A stretch of 60,702 nucleotides of DNA from Pirellulaceae bacterium. Its GTDB lineage: Bacteria; Planctomycetota; Planctomycetia; Pirellulales; Pirellulaceae. Positions 8,807 through 18,724 of the stretch are shown piece after piece. The notes below the pieces were generated by a model. It saw only the letters and a program-made list of their open reading frames with translations. It was not told the DNA's origin and ran no database searches. The stretch lies in contig JAKVBZ010000007.1 in the NCBI GenBank assembly GCA_022448645.1, positions 65,330-126,031 of the forward strand. Direction: 5' to 3'. A program made the position numbers and the translations under genes. Positions within the stretch are counted from its first letter, which is position 1. Each line of letters starts with the position of its first letter.

Positions 8807-9214
8807 TTAGCGCCAGAGAGAACCAGGTCGAGGCTCGATAGTCGCGTATGGCGACAGGTTGGCTCGCCAATGATTCGTGTGTCCATATCGGCTCCAAAAT
8901 CGAGGTCGCGTATCATTGGTCCAAGGCGTTGCCGAAGAATGTGGTCGACTTTGAGAGTGCCCATACCATTTGCGCATGGCCAATCGTTGCCGTCGCTGTT
9001 CGGCCCGAAACTCAGCTTTTCGACGCACTGCTTGAGCCGGGTCGTCATGACGCTTGAGTTCCTGTAGATAAAACCACATCTCGGGGGTCAGCGTCGAGAT
9101 GCTGGGGGTCTCGGAAGAAGAGGTTGTTGGGGGGGTCAGCTCTTCGGATTGAGCCCACAGGGGTACTGCGACGAGTAACAACGTCAAGGAGGTGATCGTA
9201 GCAGTCATTTTCAT
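8807..9214 (-). CDS. Small secreted protein of unknown function
   Basis: 135 residues. A clear signal peptide (MKMTATITSLTLLLVAVPLWAQ, probable cleavage after WAQ) precedes a Ser/Thr/Pro-rich linker and then a basic region rich in Arg, His and Trp. The segment WFYLQELKRHDDPAQAVRRK near residue 50 looks helical. The ATG at 9214 has AGAGGAAG in good position. No family is recognised. It lies downstream of uvrB on the same strand, with 156 bases between. Confidence 0.65.
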   Translation of the reverse strand: MKMTATITSLTLLLVAVPLWAQSEELTPPTTSSSETPSISTLTPEMWFYLQELKRHDDPAQAVRRKAEFRAEQRRQRLAMRKWYGHSQSRPHSSATPWTNDTRPRFWSRYGHTNHWRANLSPYATIEPRPGSLWR

Positions 9215-9370
9215 CCGATACTTCCTCTGGTCAAAGTGTATCTTCGTTGTACGAAATACCCTAACGACCCGATTCGGCTACATAGCGGGACCGCATTGAG
9301 AAAGATCGACGACAAATCGGGAACCGATCGCAGGCGGTACGAAAAAGACCAGTCAGTCAAAAGGTAGCGG

Positions 9371-11446
9371 TTAGGGAGACCGTTTTGGGCGGGGAACGCG
9401 GCCCCCTAATTTGGCTCCACTTCGTCTTCCTCGCCGTTTAGCCGGTTTGGCGGGTGCATCGACTTCGCTCACCTTTTTTCCGATTGATTCGTTCAGCTGG
9501 GTGATGCGGTCACGAAGCGTTGCGGCCCGCTCGAATTCAAGCGCTTCGGCGGCGGCCATCATTTCGGATTCTAGCTCATAGATGTATTCGCGAGTGACAA
9601 TCTCTGTTTCTTCCGAAGTACCGGACGCTTCATTGGCTTCTCGATGCGCCGCCGCCGCAGCCTCGATGCCCGCTGAAACATTCTTGCGAATCGTTTCGGG
9701 AGTGATCCCGTGTTCCTGATTGTATTCCTGTTGCTTCTTTCGTCTTCGTTCTGTCTCGTCGATCGCCCGTTGCATGGAGTTGGTTACTTGATCGGCATAC
9801 AGGATCACTTTGGCATTCACATTTCGCGCAGCGCGCCCGATGGTTTGAATGAGTGACGTTTCACTCCGCAGGAAGCCTTCTTTGTCGGCATCGAGGATGG
9901 CGACTAAGGAAACTTCGGGCATGTCCAAGCCTTCTCGCAACAAATTGACTCCCACGAGCGCTTCAAAGCAGCCTTGTCGTAAGTCACGGATCAGCTCGAC
10001 CCTTTCGAAAGCATCCAACTCGCTATGGAGCCACTTGCACGACACGCCTTGCTCATTCATATAGTTGGCCAGATCTTCGGCTAGTCGTTTGGTCAACGTG
10101 GTCACGAGCACTCGTTCACCCACCGCACTACGTTCCTTGATTTGATCTAGTAAGTGCGGCACCTGTCCGCGCGCCGGAGCTAACTCGATGACTGGGTCGA
10201 GCAACCCGGTTGGCCGAATCACTTGCTCGACAAATTCTCCTTCAGTGCATTCCAACTCGTAGGGACCGGGTGTGGCGGATACAAAAACGGCTTGAGGAAC
10301 GCGCTGTTCCCATTCTTCAAATTTAAGAGGTCGGTTATCGAGCGCGCTTGGGAGACGAAAACCATGTTCGACAAGCGTTTCCTTTCGGCTTCGATCACCA
10401 GCGAACATGGCACGAACCTGAGGTATGGTTACATGGGACTCGTCGACAAATAGTAAGAAGTCGTGAGGAAAGTAACTGTAGAGCGTGTAGGGTGGCGTCC
10501 CCGACGGTCGTCCTGACAACGGGCGGCTGTAATTCTCGATCCCAGGACAATAACCAACCTCTTGCATCATTTCTAAATCGAATCGAGTGCGTGCGCTCAG
10601 CCGTTGTGCCTCCAGCAGTTTTCCGGCACGGCGTAGTTCTTCCAGACGCTCATTAAGTTCAGTATGAATGTCTGCTAGTGCAGCTTTGATGCGTTCATCC
10701 GGTAGGACAAAGTGTTTGGCAGGATAGATAAACAATTCTTCTTGTTGAGAAATCACTTCACCGCTTGTAGTATGAATGATCGATAGCTGATCGACTTCGT
10801 CGCCCCACAGCTCAATCCGAACCGCGAATTCTTCATACGACGGCCAGATTTCCACGCAATCCCCGCGAACACGGAATTTGCCTCGTTCGAAACTGACGTC
10901 GTTGCGGTCATACTGGATGTCGATAAGCTTCATCAACAGTACATCACGATCAATGTGATCGCCACGTTTTACAGCAACCATCATTTCCTTGTAGTCGTCC
11001 GGAGAGCCGAGACCATAGATGCTGGAAACGCTGGCGACGATTACCACGTCCCTACGGCTGACCAGAGCGCTGGTAGCCGCCAGTCGCAGTCGATCAATTT
11101 CTTCATTGATCGAAGCATCCTTTTCGATGTAGATGTCACGCTGAGGGATGTAGGCTTCTGGTTGATAATAATCGTAGTAGCTGACGAAATAGTGGACCGC
11201 ATTGTGCGGAAAGAACTCACGAAACTCTGAGTAGAGCTGCGCCGCTAAAGTCTTGTTGTGAGAGATCACCAGCGCCGGTCGTTGAACTTGCTGGATGACG
11301 TTTGCCATCGTAAAAGTCTTGCCAGATCCAGTGACACCCATCAAGACTTGTCGCTCAGCGCCTTCCAATACACTATGTGTGAGCGCCTCAATGGCTTGCG
11401 GTTGATCTCCTGCTGGAGAGAACGGACTGACGAGCTGAAATTCCAC
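9371..11446 (-). CDS. uvrB: UvrABC excinuclease subunit B
   Basis: A 691-residue UvrB, the damage-verifying helicase-like subunit of nucleotide excision repair. Walker A is GVTGSGKT at 37-44. The beta-hairpin region that clamps the damaged strand contains [12 protein letters not shown], the helicase motif is [11 protein letters not shown], and the C-terminal UVR motif ([18 protein letters not shown]) contacts UvrA/UvrC. A basic, Gly/Arg-rich tail (RRGRRSG) follows. The start is GTG at 11446. It lies four bases after the stop of a 58-codon ORF, which in turn follows a ComEA-like gene, so the three form a tight minus-strand group. Confidence 0.97.
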   Translation of the reverse strand: MEFQLVSPFSPAGDQPQAIEALTHSVLEGAERQVLMGVTGSGKTFTMANVIQQVQRPALVISHNKTLAAQLYSEFREFFPHNAVHYFVSYYDYYQPEAYIPQRDIYIEKDASINEEIDRLRLAATSALVSRRDVVIVASVSSIYGLGSPDDYKEMMVAVKRGDHIDRDVLLMKLIDIQYDRNDVSFERGKFRVRGDCVEIWPSYEEFAVRIELWGDEVDQLSIIHTTSGEVISQQEELFIYPAKHFVLPDERIKAALADIHTELNERLEELRRAGKLLEAQRLSARTRFDLEMMQEVGYCPGIENYSRPLSGRPSGTPPYTLYSYFPHDFLLFVDESHVTIPQVRAMFAGDRSRKETLVEHGFRLPSALDNRPLKFEEWEQRVPQAVFVSATPGPYELECTEGEFVEQVIRPTGLLDPVIELAPARGQVPHLLDQIKERSAVGERVLVTTLTKRLAEDLANYMNEQGVSCKWLHSELDAFERVELIRDLRQGCFEALVGVNLLREGLDMPEVSLVAILDADKEGFLRSETSLIQTIGRAARNVNAKVILYADQVTNSMQRAIDETERRRKKQQEYNQEHGITPETIRKNVSAGIEAAAAAHREANEASGTSEETEIVTREYIYELESEMMAAAEALEFERAATLRDRITQLNESIGKKVSEVDAPAKPAKRRGRRSGAKLGGRVPRPKRSP

Positions 11447-11450
11447 ACAC

Positions 11451-11627
11451 TCAATCTATCACATCTTCCAGTAGCGACATACCGAGAATCTCGTCTCGGC
11501 GAATGGTTGTCTTTCGACGGTTGGCGCGGACACCGTGATGATGAGAATCCAGGATATAAAGATCGCGTGTGGTCTGAGTTTCACGTAAATCGTGAACATC
11601 GACGTTTTTGAGAAGGGTGGCTGCCAT
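11451..11627 (-). CDS. 58-residue ORF of unknown function coupled to uvrB
   Basis: This ORF starts with ATG at 11627, six bases after the stop of the ComEA-like gene, and ends with TGA four bases before the uvrB GTG. The predicted protein is hydrophilic and basic in its second half, with [18 protein letters not shown] in the middle and [11 protein letters not shown] at the end. There is no signal peptide or membrane segment. No Shine-Dalgarno sequence is obvious, so translation would depend on coupling. The near-zero gaps on both sides are the main argument that it is real. I do not recognise a family. Confidence 0.5.
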   Translation of the reverse strand: MAATLLKNVDVHDLRETQTTRDLYILDSHHHGVRANRRKTTIRRDEILGMSLLEDVID

Positions 11628-11633
11628 CAGGAA

Positions 11634-12062
11634 CTAGTCAGTGCGATCGTCCAGAGTTTCTGGTGTTTCGGGAGGGAGCAAAAAACGCCGAATGTTTTCC
11701 AGTGTTTTGGGCCCAATACCTTCGACGTCCAGCAGCTGATCTAAGCTCGTGAAGGCTCCGTGTTGCTCGCGATGAGCCACGATTCTGCGAGCAAGTGTTT
11801 CGCCTATGTTGGGTAAGAGTGTCAGTTCGGGCCAGGGAGCGTGATTGATGTCGACTTGAAAGGACATCTGCATGGGTTCGACGGATTCGATCTCAATCAA
11901 ACGGCCTTGTATTCCACCTCGATGGACAAAGTAGGTCATCATGGTGAGCAATCCGAATAACAAGCATGCGGCGATGACTACTTGTTCAGATCTGCGCAGC
12001 CACAATCCGAGGGGACGGGAGAGATGCTGATCTGGTTGCTGGGAAGGTTTAGAATCTGTCAT
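11634..12062 (-). CDS. ComEA-like membrane-anchored helix-hairpin-helix protein
   Basis: About 142 residues. A short cytoplasmic N-terminus is followed by one membrane helix (VVIAACLLFGLLTMMTYFV), a linker, and a C-terminal ComEA-type tandem helix-hairpin-helix domain starting VDINHAPWPELTLLPNIGE and ending VEGIGPKTLENIRRFL. This domain binds double-stranded DNA non-specifically; in competent bacteria ComEA holds incoming DNA outside the inner membrane. I take ATG 12062 because GGAGGAA directly precedes it, although the spacing is short. It heads a group with the 58-residue ORF and uvrB. No other competence genes are in view, so a role in uptake is inference. Confidence 0.82.
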   Translation of the reverse strand: MTDSKPSQQPDQHLSRPLGLWLRRSEQVVIAACLLFGLLTMMTYFVHRGGIQGRLIEIESVEPMQMSFQVDINHAPWPELTLLPNIGETLARRIVAHREQHGAFTSLDQLLDVEGIGPKTLENIRRFLLPPETPETLDDRTD

Positions 12063-12482
12063 TTCCTCCAATATGACGAGAATGTACCGGGCTGTGAAGA
12101 ATACTACCCCATGCCAGTGGAAATCGACTTGTCTGTGCGGCCGTGTCGTAGCTTCGGCGACATCGATCCGTTCGTGAATGATGTGTCGAGCCGCATTGGG
12201 AACGAAATGTCTTGGGTTGCAACGCAGAATGTCAATTTTCCGTCTGATTTCAGCACAACGGTTGGTTCACAATCAAGAGATTGTGGTACCACTGGCGCAT
12301 CACTTGGGCAACGACTTTGTCGTTCGCTGTGGTGACTTTGACGAAAAAAAGCAACTGTGGAGTGCTTGCAGCTTTAGGGGATTCTTCGAACGTACCGTCG
12401 TCAAGGACGACCAGTTGTCAGTGAATGGTACACATCGAGCTACTGTGAGAGCGTCTCTCAGGACGACAGATGACGTAGCTCT
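12063..12482. other. 420-base space with ambiguous coding-like stretches
   Basis: No recognisable gene. On the plus strand two overlapping open stretches (12112-12335 and about 12178-12486) each contain protein-like runs in different frames, which could indicate a decayed gene, but no family is recognised and the second runs into the end of lpd. The space probably also holds the promoter of the ComEA-like gene. Confidence 0.35.
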
Positions 12483-13910
12483 TTAGCTGCCAGTTTTGGG
12501 TTTGTAGATTTCCGTGGCAGTTCCCAAATGGACTTCCGCCGCATTCATCAACGTTTCGCTTAACGTGGGGTGAGGATGGATCGAATCGGTGATGTCACGA
12601 ATCTCGCACCCCATCTCGATGGCCAGGACCGCTTCTGCGATTAGTTCACCGGCTCCGGCACCTACCATGCCACAACCAAGCACCCGATCAGAATCCTGAT
12701 CGACGATCCATTTTGTAAGGCCATCGATACGGCCGATGGCATGAGCACGTCCGCTGGCTGCCCAAGGGTAGACCACGATCCGAATTTCGCGTCCCTGACG
12801 TTCAGCGTCTATTTCAGAAAGGCCGGCCCAAGCGATTTCTGGATCAGTAAATACGACTGCCGGGATTGCGAGCGGATCGAATGCGACACCTCGCCCAAGA
12901 ATGGCTTCGACAGCAACCTTGCCTTCGTGGGAAGCCTTATGAGCCAACATCGGTTCGCCTGCAACATCACCAATGGCATAGATTGTTGGATCGGCCGTTT
13001 GCTGTTGAGCATCACAATCAATAAAGCCACGATCGCCAATCGCAACTTGAGTGTTTTCCAGTCCGAGTTGATCACTGTTTGGCCGGCGCCCGACGCTTAC
13101 TAGCACGCGGTCGAATTGTTCCACGCCGTATTTGTCGGGTCCTTCGAACGCCACTTCGACCTGATCGCCTCGATTTCCCAATGAACCGACCTTTGTGTTC
13201 AGGAAGATCCGACCGTCGAATAGATTGTTCAGCTTTTGTTGCAGTGGTTTGACCAAATCTCGATCCACCCCTGGTAGCAACCCGTCTGTCAACTCTACGA
13301 CGCTCACTTCGCTACCAAGCGAAGCATAGACGGTACCCATTTCCAAGCCAATGTATCCGCCACCGATGACGAGCATCGATGCGGGCACGTCTTGCAAACG
13401 TAAGGCTGTTGTCGAGTCCATCACACGGTCCGAGTCGATGGCGAAAGCGTCCGGCATGGCAGGGACGGAACCAGTTGCGATGATGGCATGGTCGAAGGTG
13501 AGCTGCCCGTCGTCGGGAATAGAACCGTGGTCACCGTCCAGCTGCAGTGTACGGGAATCGGTAAAACGACCACGTGCCTGGATCACTCGGACCTTGCGTC
13601 GCTTGGCGAGTTGTTTCAACCCACCCGACAGCGTCTGAATCACTTTGTCCTTGCGCGCTCGGACAGCATTGACGTCGACTTCTGGTGGAGAGTACTGCAC
13701 TCCCCAATCGCTGCGTAGTTCGTCGACTTCTTGAATTACTCGGGCTACATGCAGCAGCGCTTTCGAGGGAATACAGCCTCGCAGCAGACAGGTCCCACCA
13801 AGCTTTGACTCGGATTCGACGAGCGTTACCTCAAGCCCTTCGTCTGCGGCGAGGAACGCTGCAGCGTAGCCACCGGGGCCACCACCAAGAACAACGAGTT
13901 GAGTGTGCAT
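12483..13910 (-). CDS. lpd: Dihydrolipoyl dehydrogenase (E3)
   Basis: 475 residues. This flavoprotein disulfide reductase reoxidises dihydrolipoamide in the 2-oxoacid dehydrogenase complexes. VVLGGGPGGYAAA binds FAD and GGTCLLRGCIPSK supplies the redox-active cysteines at 41 and 46. A second nucleotide-binding loop (IGGGYIGLEMGTVYASLG) binds NAD, and HPHPTLSE near the C-terminus carries the catalytic His-Glu pair. I take ATG 13910; an upstream extension would be unlike the family. No E1 or E2 gene is nearby. It lies 31 bases after rpsD on the same strand. Confidence 0.94.
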   Translation of the reverse strand: MHTQLVVLGGGPGGYAAAFLAADEGLEVTLVESESKLGGTCLLRGCIPSKALLHVARVIQEVDELRSDWGVQYSPPEVDVNAVRARKDKVIQTLSGGLKQLAKRRKVRVIQARGRFTDSRTLQLDGDHGSIPDDGQLTFDHAIIATGSVPAMPDAFAIDSDRVMDSTTALRLQDVPASMLVIGGGYIGLEMGTVYASLGSEVSVVELTDGLLPGVDRDLVKPLQQKLNNLFDGRIFLNTKVGSLGNRGDQVEVAFEGPDKYGVEQFDRVLVSVGRRPNSDQLGLENTQVAIGDRGFIDCDAQQQTADPTIYAIGDVAGEPMLAHKASHEGKVAVEAILGRGVAFDPLAIPAVVFTDPEIAWAGLSEIDAERQGREIRIVVYPWAASGRAHAIGRIDGLTKWIVDQDSDRVLGCGMVGAGAGELIAEAVLAIEMGCEIRDITDSIHPHPTLSETLMNAAEVHLGTATEIYKPKTGS

Positions 13911-13941
13911 GTACGCGCTTTGATATGTCTTATGGAATCGA

Positions 13942-14550
13942 TCAACGCGACATGAACTCGACGACGACGTTGGCATCGACCGGCAAGCTCACTTCGTCTG
14001 GTCCTGGATTGCGCTGGACCGTAGCTGTCAGAGATTCCGTGTCGAGCGTAATCCAATCGACTGTTTCTGGTGACTGTTCGCTGAGGATACTTTGGTACAC
14101 ATTTTTTAGATTCTCACGGTTGCGAACCGTAATGACATCCCCGGGCCGGACCAAGAAGGATGGCTTAGTCGTTTTGACACCATTCACCAGAATGTGTCCA
14201 TGGACAATGCCCTGTCGGGCTTGGGGACGAGTCAGCGATAGGCCGGCTCGGCGGACGACGTTATCCAGGCGGCGTTCACAGACTATCAGCAACAGTTCTG
14301 CTGTATTGCCTTTACTGCGACTGACTTTGCCAAAGTATCTTCTTAGCTGCCGTTCGCCCATGCCATAGTAATGCTTGATCTTTTGCTTTTCCATGAGCGC
14401 CAACCCATAGTTGGATGGGCGGCGGGGACGAGTATTCATACCTGGAGGATGGTCACGACGTTGGAATGCTCGAACCGCACCCCTACTTTCGTAGATCATA
14501 GTACCTAGTCGGCGATTTACTCGTGCCTTGGGACCCGTGTAGCGAGCCAT
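13942..14550 (-). CDS. rpsD: 30S ribosomal protein S4 (uS4)
   Basis: A 202-residue ribosomal protein S4, one of the primary 16S rRNA-binding proteins. The N-terminal MARYTGPKARVNRRLG is typical in form, the core has KIKHYYGMGERQLRRYF, and the S4 RNA-binding domain reads RRLDNVVRRAGLSLTRPQAR followed by GHILVNG. It has no zinc-binding cysteine cluster at the N-terminus. The ATG at 14550 has GGAGAAC five bases upstream. The usual rpsM-rpsK-rpoA neighbours are absent; here S4 is followed by lpd. Confidence 0.97.
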   Translation of the reverse strand: MARYTGPKARVNRRLGTMIYESRGAVRAFQRRDHPPGMNTRPRRPSNYGLALMEKQKIKHYYGMGERQLRRYFGKVSRSKGNTAELLLIVCERRLDNVVRRAGLSLTRPQARQGIVHGHILVNGVKTTKPSFLVRPGDVITVRNRENLKNVYQSILSEQSPETVDWITLDTESLTATVQRNPGPDEVSLPVDANVVVEFMSR

Positions 14551-14825
14551 CGAAGTTCTCCACAAATATCTATTGTATGGGCGTAATTTGGCAAAACGAC
14601 TTATTGTCGCGATTTCTCTTATACAAGACAAGGGGGGAAAGCCCCCAAATATGGCAAATCTGGCGGCGTTGTTCGGCGCTCGCAAGGGTCGGTTGTTGAT
14701 TTTATCAGCCGCACTGCTTTAGGCACCCGTTCTAAGGTATGCGGGGTACGAAACCTTGGATCAGCGTCCTTCCACTCAAGTTTTTATTGTTGAAATCGAT
14801 AAAATCGTCAGTCTCGGCGGCGGTG

Positions 14826-15884
14826 CTACGTGGGAGTGTACTGGTCGTTGGCCAGTTGTTCTGCATTGTCAAACACCCGCCACATGTCTCGGGGTGTCCC
14901 GCGATAGGCTTTCAGCATGCGATTTCCCACCAACGATCGAGTTGCCATGTCACGAATGTAAATACGGGCCACACGGTCTGGATATTTGCGGGCTGCCGAG
15001 CCGTACAGTTCCGGGTCTCGTTCACCGGAATCACCTACCAGGATAAACCGTCGTGTCGGGAATGCACGCAAGATCGAGTGAATCGTCCGACGTTTACTCC
15101 AACGGGTTGGTAGGAATAACGAGAGTACGCGAGGGTCTTTTAGCCGCAGTGTGCGTAGGTGAAAACTGCCAGCCGGAAATGAGTCGTCGTGGCAAAAATC
15201 ATCTAAAGATTGGAACAGTTGCCAGGGACTGGAGGATACATAGTGAAATACGGCACCTGATTCTTCCCAACGCCGATATAAATCGGCCATTCCGGGAATC
15301 GATTCATAGTGACGTAAGAACGTGTTCGCGAGCAATTCCCGGCGGTGCGGCACGTTCGAGCGTTTAATGGTATCGTCGATGTCCGAAATGACGCTCAAAC
15401 CACGGCTGCCGATTAATAGCGATTGACCGTGACACGAAGCGCCATGACTATGTCGTGTAAGGACCTCAAACTGAATCCAGCCATTACGCACATGACCGCG
15501 CTGCCGCAACTGATGGACTTGGTCTACAGATAACCGCAATATGCCTCGAAAATGTCCATTACGGCGGGTGCGTCCGCGCAAGCGATAGCGTTTGTCCCCC
15601 ACTCGAATCACAATTTGCTTGCCACGTTCGTGCTGAGCCAAAAAGCTGCTGACACGTTGTTGGAAGACTTCCGATTGCAGTTCGTGGATGTTTGTCGTCA
15701 TGGCTCGGGAGAGCATGCGGACCAAAATACGATCTCGCACGTCTTCCTCGCATGGTTCGTAGACAGCACCTCGTATGGTGATCTTCCAGCTACACTCGTT
15801 TCGGTCTAGATATCCGTAGGATGGATATATGACGACACGTTCGTGAGGTTCGATTTGCGAAAATTGACTTATCGTGTGGACCAT
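14826..15884 (-). CDS. APP1-type (DUF2183) phosphatase-domain protein
   Basis: About 352 residues. The C-terminal half matches the APP1 / DUF2183 phosphatidate phosphatase catalytic domain: SDIDDTIKRSNV supplies the HAD-like DxDxT nucleophile motif, HYVSSSPWQLF and ILVGDSGERDPELYG follow in the family order. The N-terminal half contains arginine-rich strands (KRYRLRGRTRRNGHFRG) of unknown function. No signal peptide or membrane segment is obvious. In yeast App1 the domain dephosphorylates phosphatidate; the bacterial substrate is not known to me. ATG 15884 is preferred over GTG 15902, but neither has a good ribosome site. Confidence 0.8.
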   Translation of the reverse strand: MVHTISQFSQIEPHERVVIYPSYGYLDRNECSWKITIRGAVYEPCEEDVRDRILVRMLSRAMTTNIHELQSEVFQQRVSSFLAQHERGKQIVIRVGDKRYRLRGRTRRNGHFRGILRLSVDQVHQLRQRGHVRNGWIQFEVLTRHSHGASCHGQSLLIGSRGLSVISDIDDTIKRSNVPHRRELLANTFLRHYESIPGMADLYRRWEESGAVFHYVSSSPWQLFQSLDDFCHDDSFPAGSFHLRTLRLKDPRVLSLFLPTRWSKRRTIHSILRAFPTRRFILVGDSGERDPELYGSAARKYPDRVARIYIRDMATRSLVGNRMLKAYRGTPRDMWRVFDNAEQLANDQYTPT

Positions 15885-16045
15885 CGCCCGGCACCGTGTC
15901 ACCGAATAAAACCGTTAGCAATTGTGGCATTTGGAATCGACCTAACTCAATAGACTCGTTGATAACCGGGTCTGTCAAGCTGCCCGCTCGCATCAACGGA
16001 TTTGTAATATTCTTTGCAAAACTTCCAGTTTTACGTTGGTCGGAA

Positions 16046-16546
16046 TTAACCATGAGGGAATTGTCGACAGTATTCGTACATCGCCATACTGGTGGCGGTC
16101 GCCACATTGAAGCTATGAGGTAAGCCAAAAACGGGTATTTCTACCACGTCATCCAGAAGTGGCAGGATTTCGTCGTTTAATCCGGTCCTTTCATTACCCA
16201 CAACGAGGACGGTTCGCCTCACGAAGGCGAAGTCAAACAGCGACACCGAGCCTGTTGTTTGTTCCAATCCCACCAGGCGATAGCCCTCCAGTTTTAGCTT
16301 CTGTAAAACAGGCGCTAACGTACGGTGGAACTCGATCTGGACCTCAGCGGCGGCATCGCGCGTAATACTAGGGTCCATTTTGGGACGTCCGCATGCCACC
16401 AAGCGCGATATGCGAAAGCAGCCAGCAGTACGTACAATTCGTGATAGGTTCACGTTACTACGGAGAGGCATACATGCCACTATCAATGCGTGTTCCTGTT
16501 CCAGTGGTTGGCGCTGTTTGTGCCTTTGGTGATGAAATTGTGTCAT
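16046..16546 (-). CDS. SpoU-family tRNA/rRNA 2'-O-methyltransferase
   Basis: 166 residues from ATG 16546. The SpoU/TrmH SPOUT-fold motifs are in order: motif 1 SNVNLSRIVRTAGCF, motif 2 LVVGNERTGLNDEIL, and motif 3 IPVFGLPHSFNVATATSMA, the last giving the knot that binds S-adenosylmethionine. The length is that of a single catalytic domain with no separate RNA-binding extension, so it is closest in build to TrmL/TrmH-type enzymes. Motif 3 has HSFNVATATSMAMYE where SLNVSVAA is more common. It is divergent from oppA and the target nucleotide is not determinable. Confidence 0.85.
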   Translation of the reverse strand: MTQFHHQRHKQRQPLEQEHALIVACMPLRSNVNLSRIVRTAGCFRISRLVACGRPKMDPSITRDAAAEVQIEFHRTLAPVLQKLKLEGYRLVGLEQTTGSVSLFDFAFVRRTVLVVGNERTGLNDEILPLLDDVVEIPVFGLPHSFNVATATSMAMYEYCRQFPHG

Positions 16547-16704
16547 GATCAAGAGAGCGAGTGATGTTTCACGGTAACGGGTTTCAGAAAACGGGCGAAC
16601 TACAGCCCCTTTTGTGTCGGCGAAGCCAGCGAGCATTCGTGGGGCCAGCGAGTGTTACGAATGCCACTGGGATTCTAGTGTTGCCTCGACCAAAACTCCG
16701 AGCA

Positions 16705-18636
16705 ATGCTGTATCTGCTGATCTTGTTCAATGCATGCTGCTTTATTGTCAGCGGTTGTGATCGTCCGACTGAGTATTTCGGTATCACACGCCCGCAACAC
16801 TCAACCGACGTCTTGTGGGTGAATAATGGTGCGGAAGCTCAGTGGATCGACCCCGGTAAATGTTCGGACAGCAATGGTGGCGAAATTATTTTTAACACGT
16901 TTGCCGGTCTCGTCCAGGCACATCCGGCGACGTTGGAGCCGATGCCCGATATTGCTCGGGATTGGGATGTGATGGACGATGGGCGTCGCTACCTATTCCA
17001 TTTGCGGTCCTCCAAATGGTCGGATGGCAAACCATTAACCGCACACGACTTCGAATGGTCAGTAAAACGGTTATTAGATCCTCGAACGGCTTCTAAATAT
17101 GCCAACGCGGCCTACGATCTGAAACATGCCAAGGCCTATAACCTGCGAGCGATCCTGGTGACGGGTGTGCCCGACTCGACGCAGCTAGAAGAGTTCAGCA
17201 GATGGTCCCAAAGAGTCACATCCGACATGCACGGAGTGGAGATCACGGCGATGGACGCTTGTCCGGATCTCGGTGGTTTTTTTGTCTATTTGGGTGGAGG
17301 GAAGTACGTCGAAGGTGATCACCAACGGAGAACGGAGATACGCCGACAAGTGATGGACCGGTTCGCGCAGGTCCGTTACGACGGACAGACGCTAACAGTG
17401 AAGACCACGGATAACAACGTCATCGGCATCCAAGCACTGGATGATCTGACTTTACAAATTGATCTTGAGCATCCGGTGCCTTATTTCTTAAACCTTTTGA
17501 CGTTTTATTCATTCATGCCCGTGCCGCGCCACGTCATGGAGCGTCTGGAAATAGAGGGTGTTAATACCAATTTGTGGACGCGTCCCGAGCACATTGTTAG
17601 CAACGGACCTTATCGGCTTTTACGTTGGCGATTTCGGCAGTCGATGGATTTCGAAAAGAATCCCTACTACTGGAACGTTGACGAAGTAAGGACTCCCAAC
17701 GTACGGATCTCCATGGTCGAAAGTTACAATACGGCTTTGAATCTGTACTACACAGGTGAAATTGATTTTCCGGGAGGGAACACTTCGTTGCCAGCCGAAT
17801 TCATGGACACCCTGCGAAACTTCAAGGACTTCCGTTCAGATCCCTACCTGGGTGTATACTTTTATTGGTTCAATACCAAGCAGCCTCCCATGGACGACCC
17901 CAAGGTTCGGCAAGCATTCAGCCTGTCGGTGGATCGCCAGTCGATTGTCGAGTACGTGACGCGCGCCGGGCAAATTCCGACTGCCGATTTAGTCCCGGAT
18001 GGGCTGGCGGGATACGAAGGACTGCAGAATTCGCTTTTTGACCCTGAGCGAGCTCGACAGCTGCTGACAGAAGCCGGCTACCCGGACGGCCAAGGATTAC
18101 CATCCGTCACCCTCATCTACAACACCTCCGAGGGGCACAAACAAATTGCCGTTGCGATTCAGCAGATGTGGAAGGAACATTTGAATGTCGATGTACAGAT
18201 TCAAAACCAGGAATGGCAAGTCTATCTGAGTAAGTTAGAGCAAATGGATTTTCAGATTGCCCGCATGGGCTGGATTGGGGATTACCCCGATCCCTACACC
18301 TTTCTCGATTTGTTGGCTTCTTACTCGGGCAACAACCATTCTGGCTTGGCAGATGCCGAATACGATGCCCTGCTGCAAAAGTCAAAAACACAGCAAGATC
18401 CGGCCAAACGGTTGGACATTTTGAGACAGGCTGAACAGCGCTTGCTCAGTCAACAGCCAGTATTGCCCATCTATGTCTACACACGATCACAATTAGTCAA
18501 ACCTTACATACAAGGATTCTGGAGCAATTACCAGGATCGACACCCGTGGAAATACTTGCGGATCGATCCTCATTGGTATGAGGAATCGGCAGAGCAAGAA
18601 CTCGAAGCACCACCCCCATTGATCGAACGAGGTTGA
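16705..18636 (+). CDS. oppA: Oligopeptide ABC transporter substrate-binding lipoprotein
   Basis: 643 residues from ATG 16705. The N-terminus is a lipoprotein signal ending VSGC with the lipid-modified cysteine at 18. The body is an SBP_bac_5 peptide-binding protein: FNTFAGLVQAHPATLEPMPDIARDW, then FHLRSSKWSDGKPLTAHDF, later DPKVRQAFSLSVDRQSIVEYV. It captures oligopeptides outside the membrane and delivers them to OppBC. It is longer than a typical OppA (about 540 residues); an extra segment of roughly 80 residues lies near 155-238, before GIQALDDLTLQIDLEHPVPYF picks up the family again. It is the first gene of the oppABCDF group. Confidence 0.93.
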   Translation: MLYLLILFNACCFIVSGCDRPTEYFGITRPQHSTDVLWVNNGAEAQWIDPGKCSDSNGGEIIFNTFAGLVQAHPATLEPMPDIARDWDVMDDGRRYLFHLRSSKWSDGKPLTAHDFEWSVKRLLDPRTASKYANAAYDLKHAKAYNLRAILVTGVPDSTQLEEFSRWSQRVTSDMHGVEITAMDACPDLGGFFVYLGGGKYVEGDHQRRTEIRRQVMDRFAQVRYDGQTLTVKTTDNNVIGIQALDDLTLQIDLEHPVPYFLNLLTFYSFMPVPRHVMERLEIEGVNTNLWTRPEHIVSNGPYRLLRWRFRQSMDFEKNPYYWNVDEVRTPNVRISMVESYNTALNLYYTGEIDFPGGNTSLPAEFMDTLRNFKDFRSDPYLGVYFYWFNTKQPPMDDPKVRQAFSLSVDRQSIVEYVTRAGQIPTADLVPDGLAGYEGLQNSLFDPERARQLLTEAGYPDGQGLPSVTLIYNTSEGHKQIAVAIQQMWKEHLNVDVQIQNQEWQVYLSKLEQMDFQIARMGWIGDYPDPYTFLDLLASYSGNNHSGLADAEYDALLQKSKTQQDPAKRLDILRQAEQRLLSQQPVLPIYVYTRSQLVKPYIQGFWSNYQDRHPWKYLRIDPHWYEESAEQELEAPPPLIERG

Positions 18637-18724
18637 GGCCATCTGACAGCTTGATCTGGATGGCGGAATCCGATTTGGAACGATAAATCAGCTCTTCTCA
18701 TCTTTGACGGCGCTGCCAAACACT

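Noticed and set aside
12112..12486. Two overlapping plus-strand readings with protein-like pieces
   Set aside because: They suggest a decayed gene, but no family is recognised, there is no ribosome site, and the second runs into the end of lpd on the other strand. I left the space as ambiguous.
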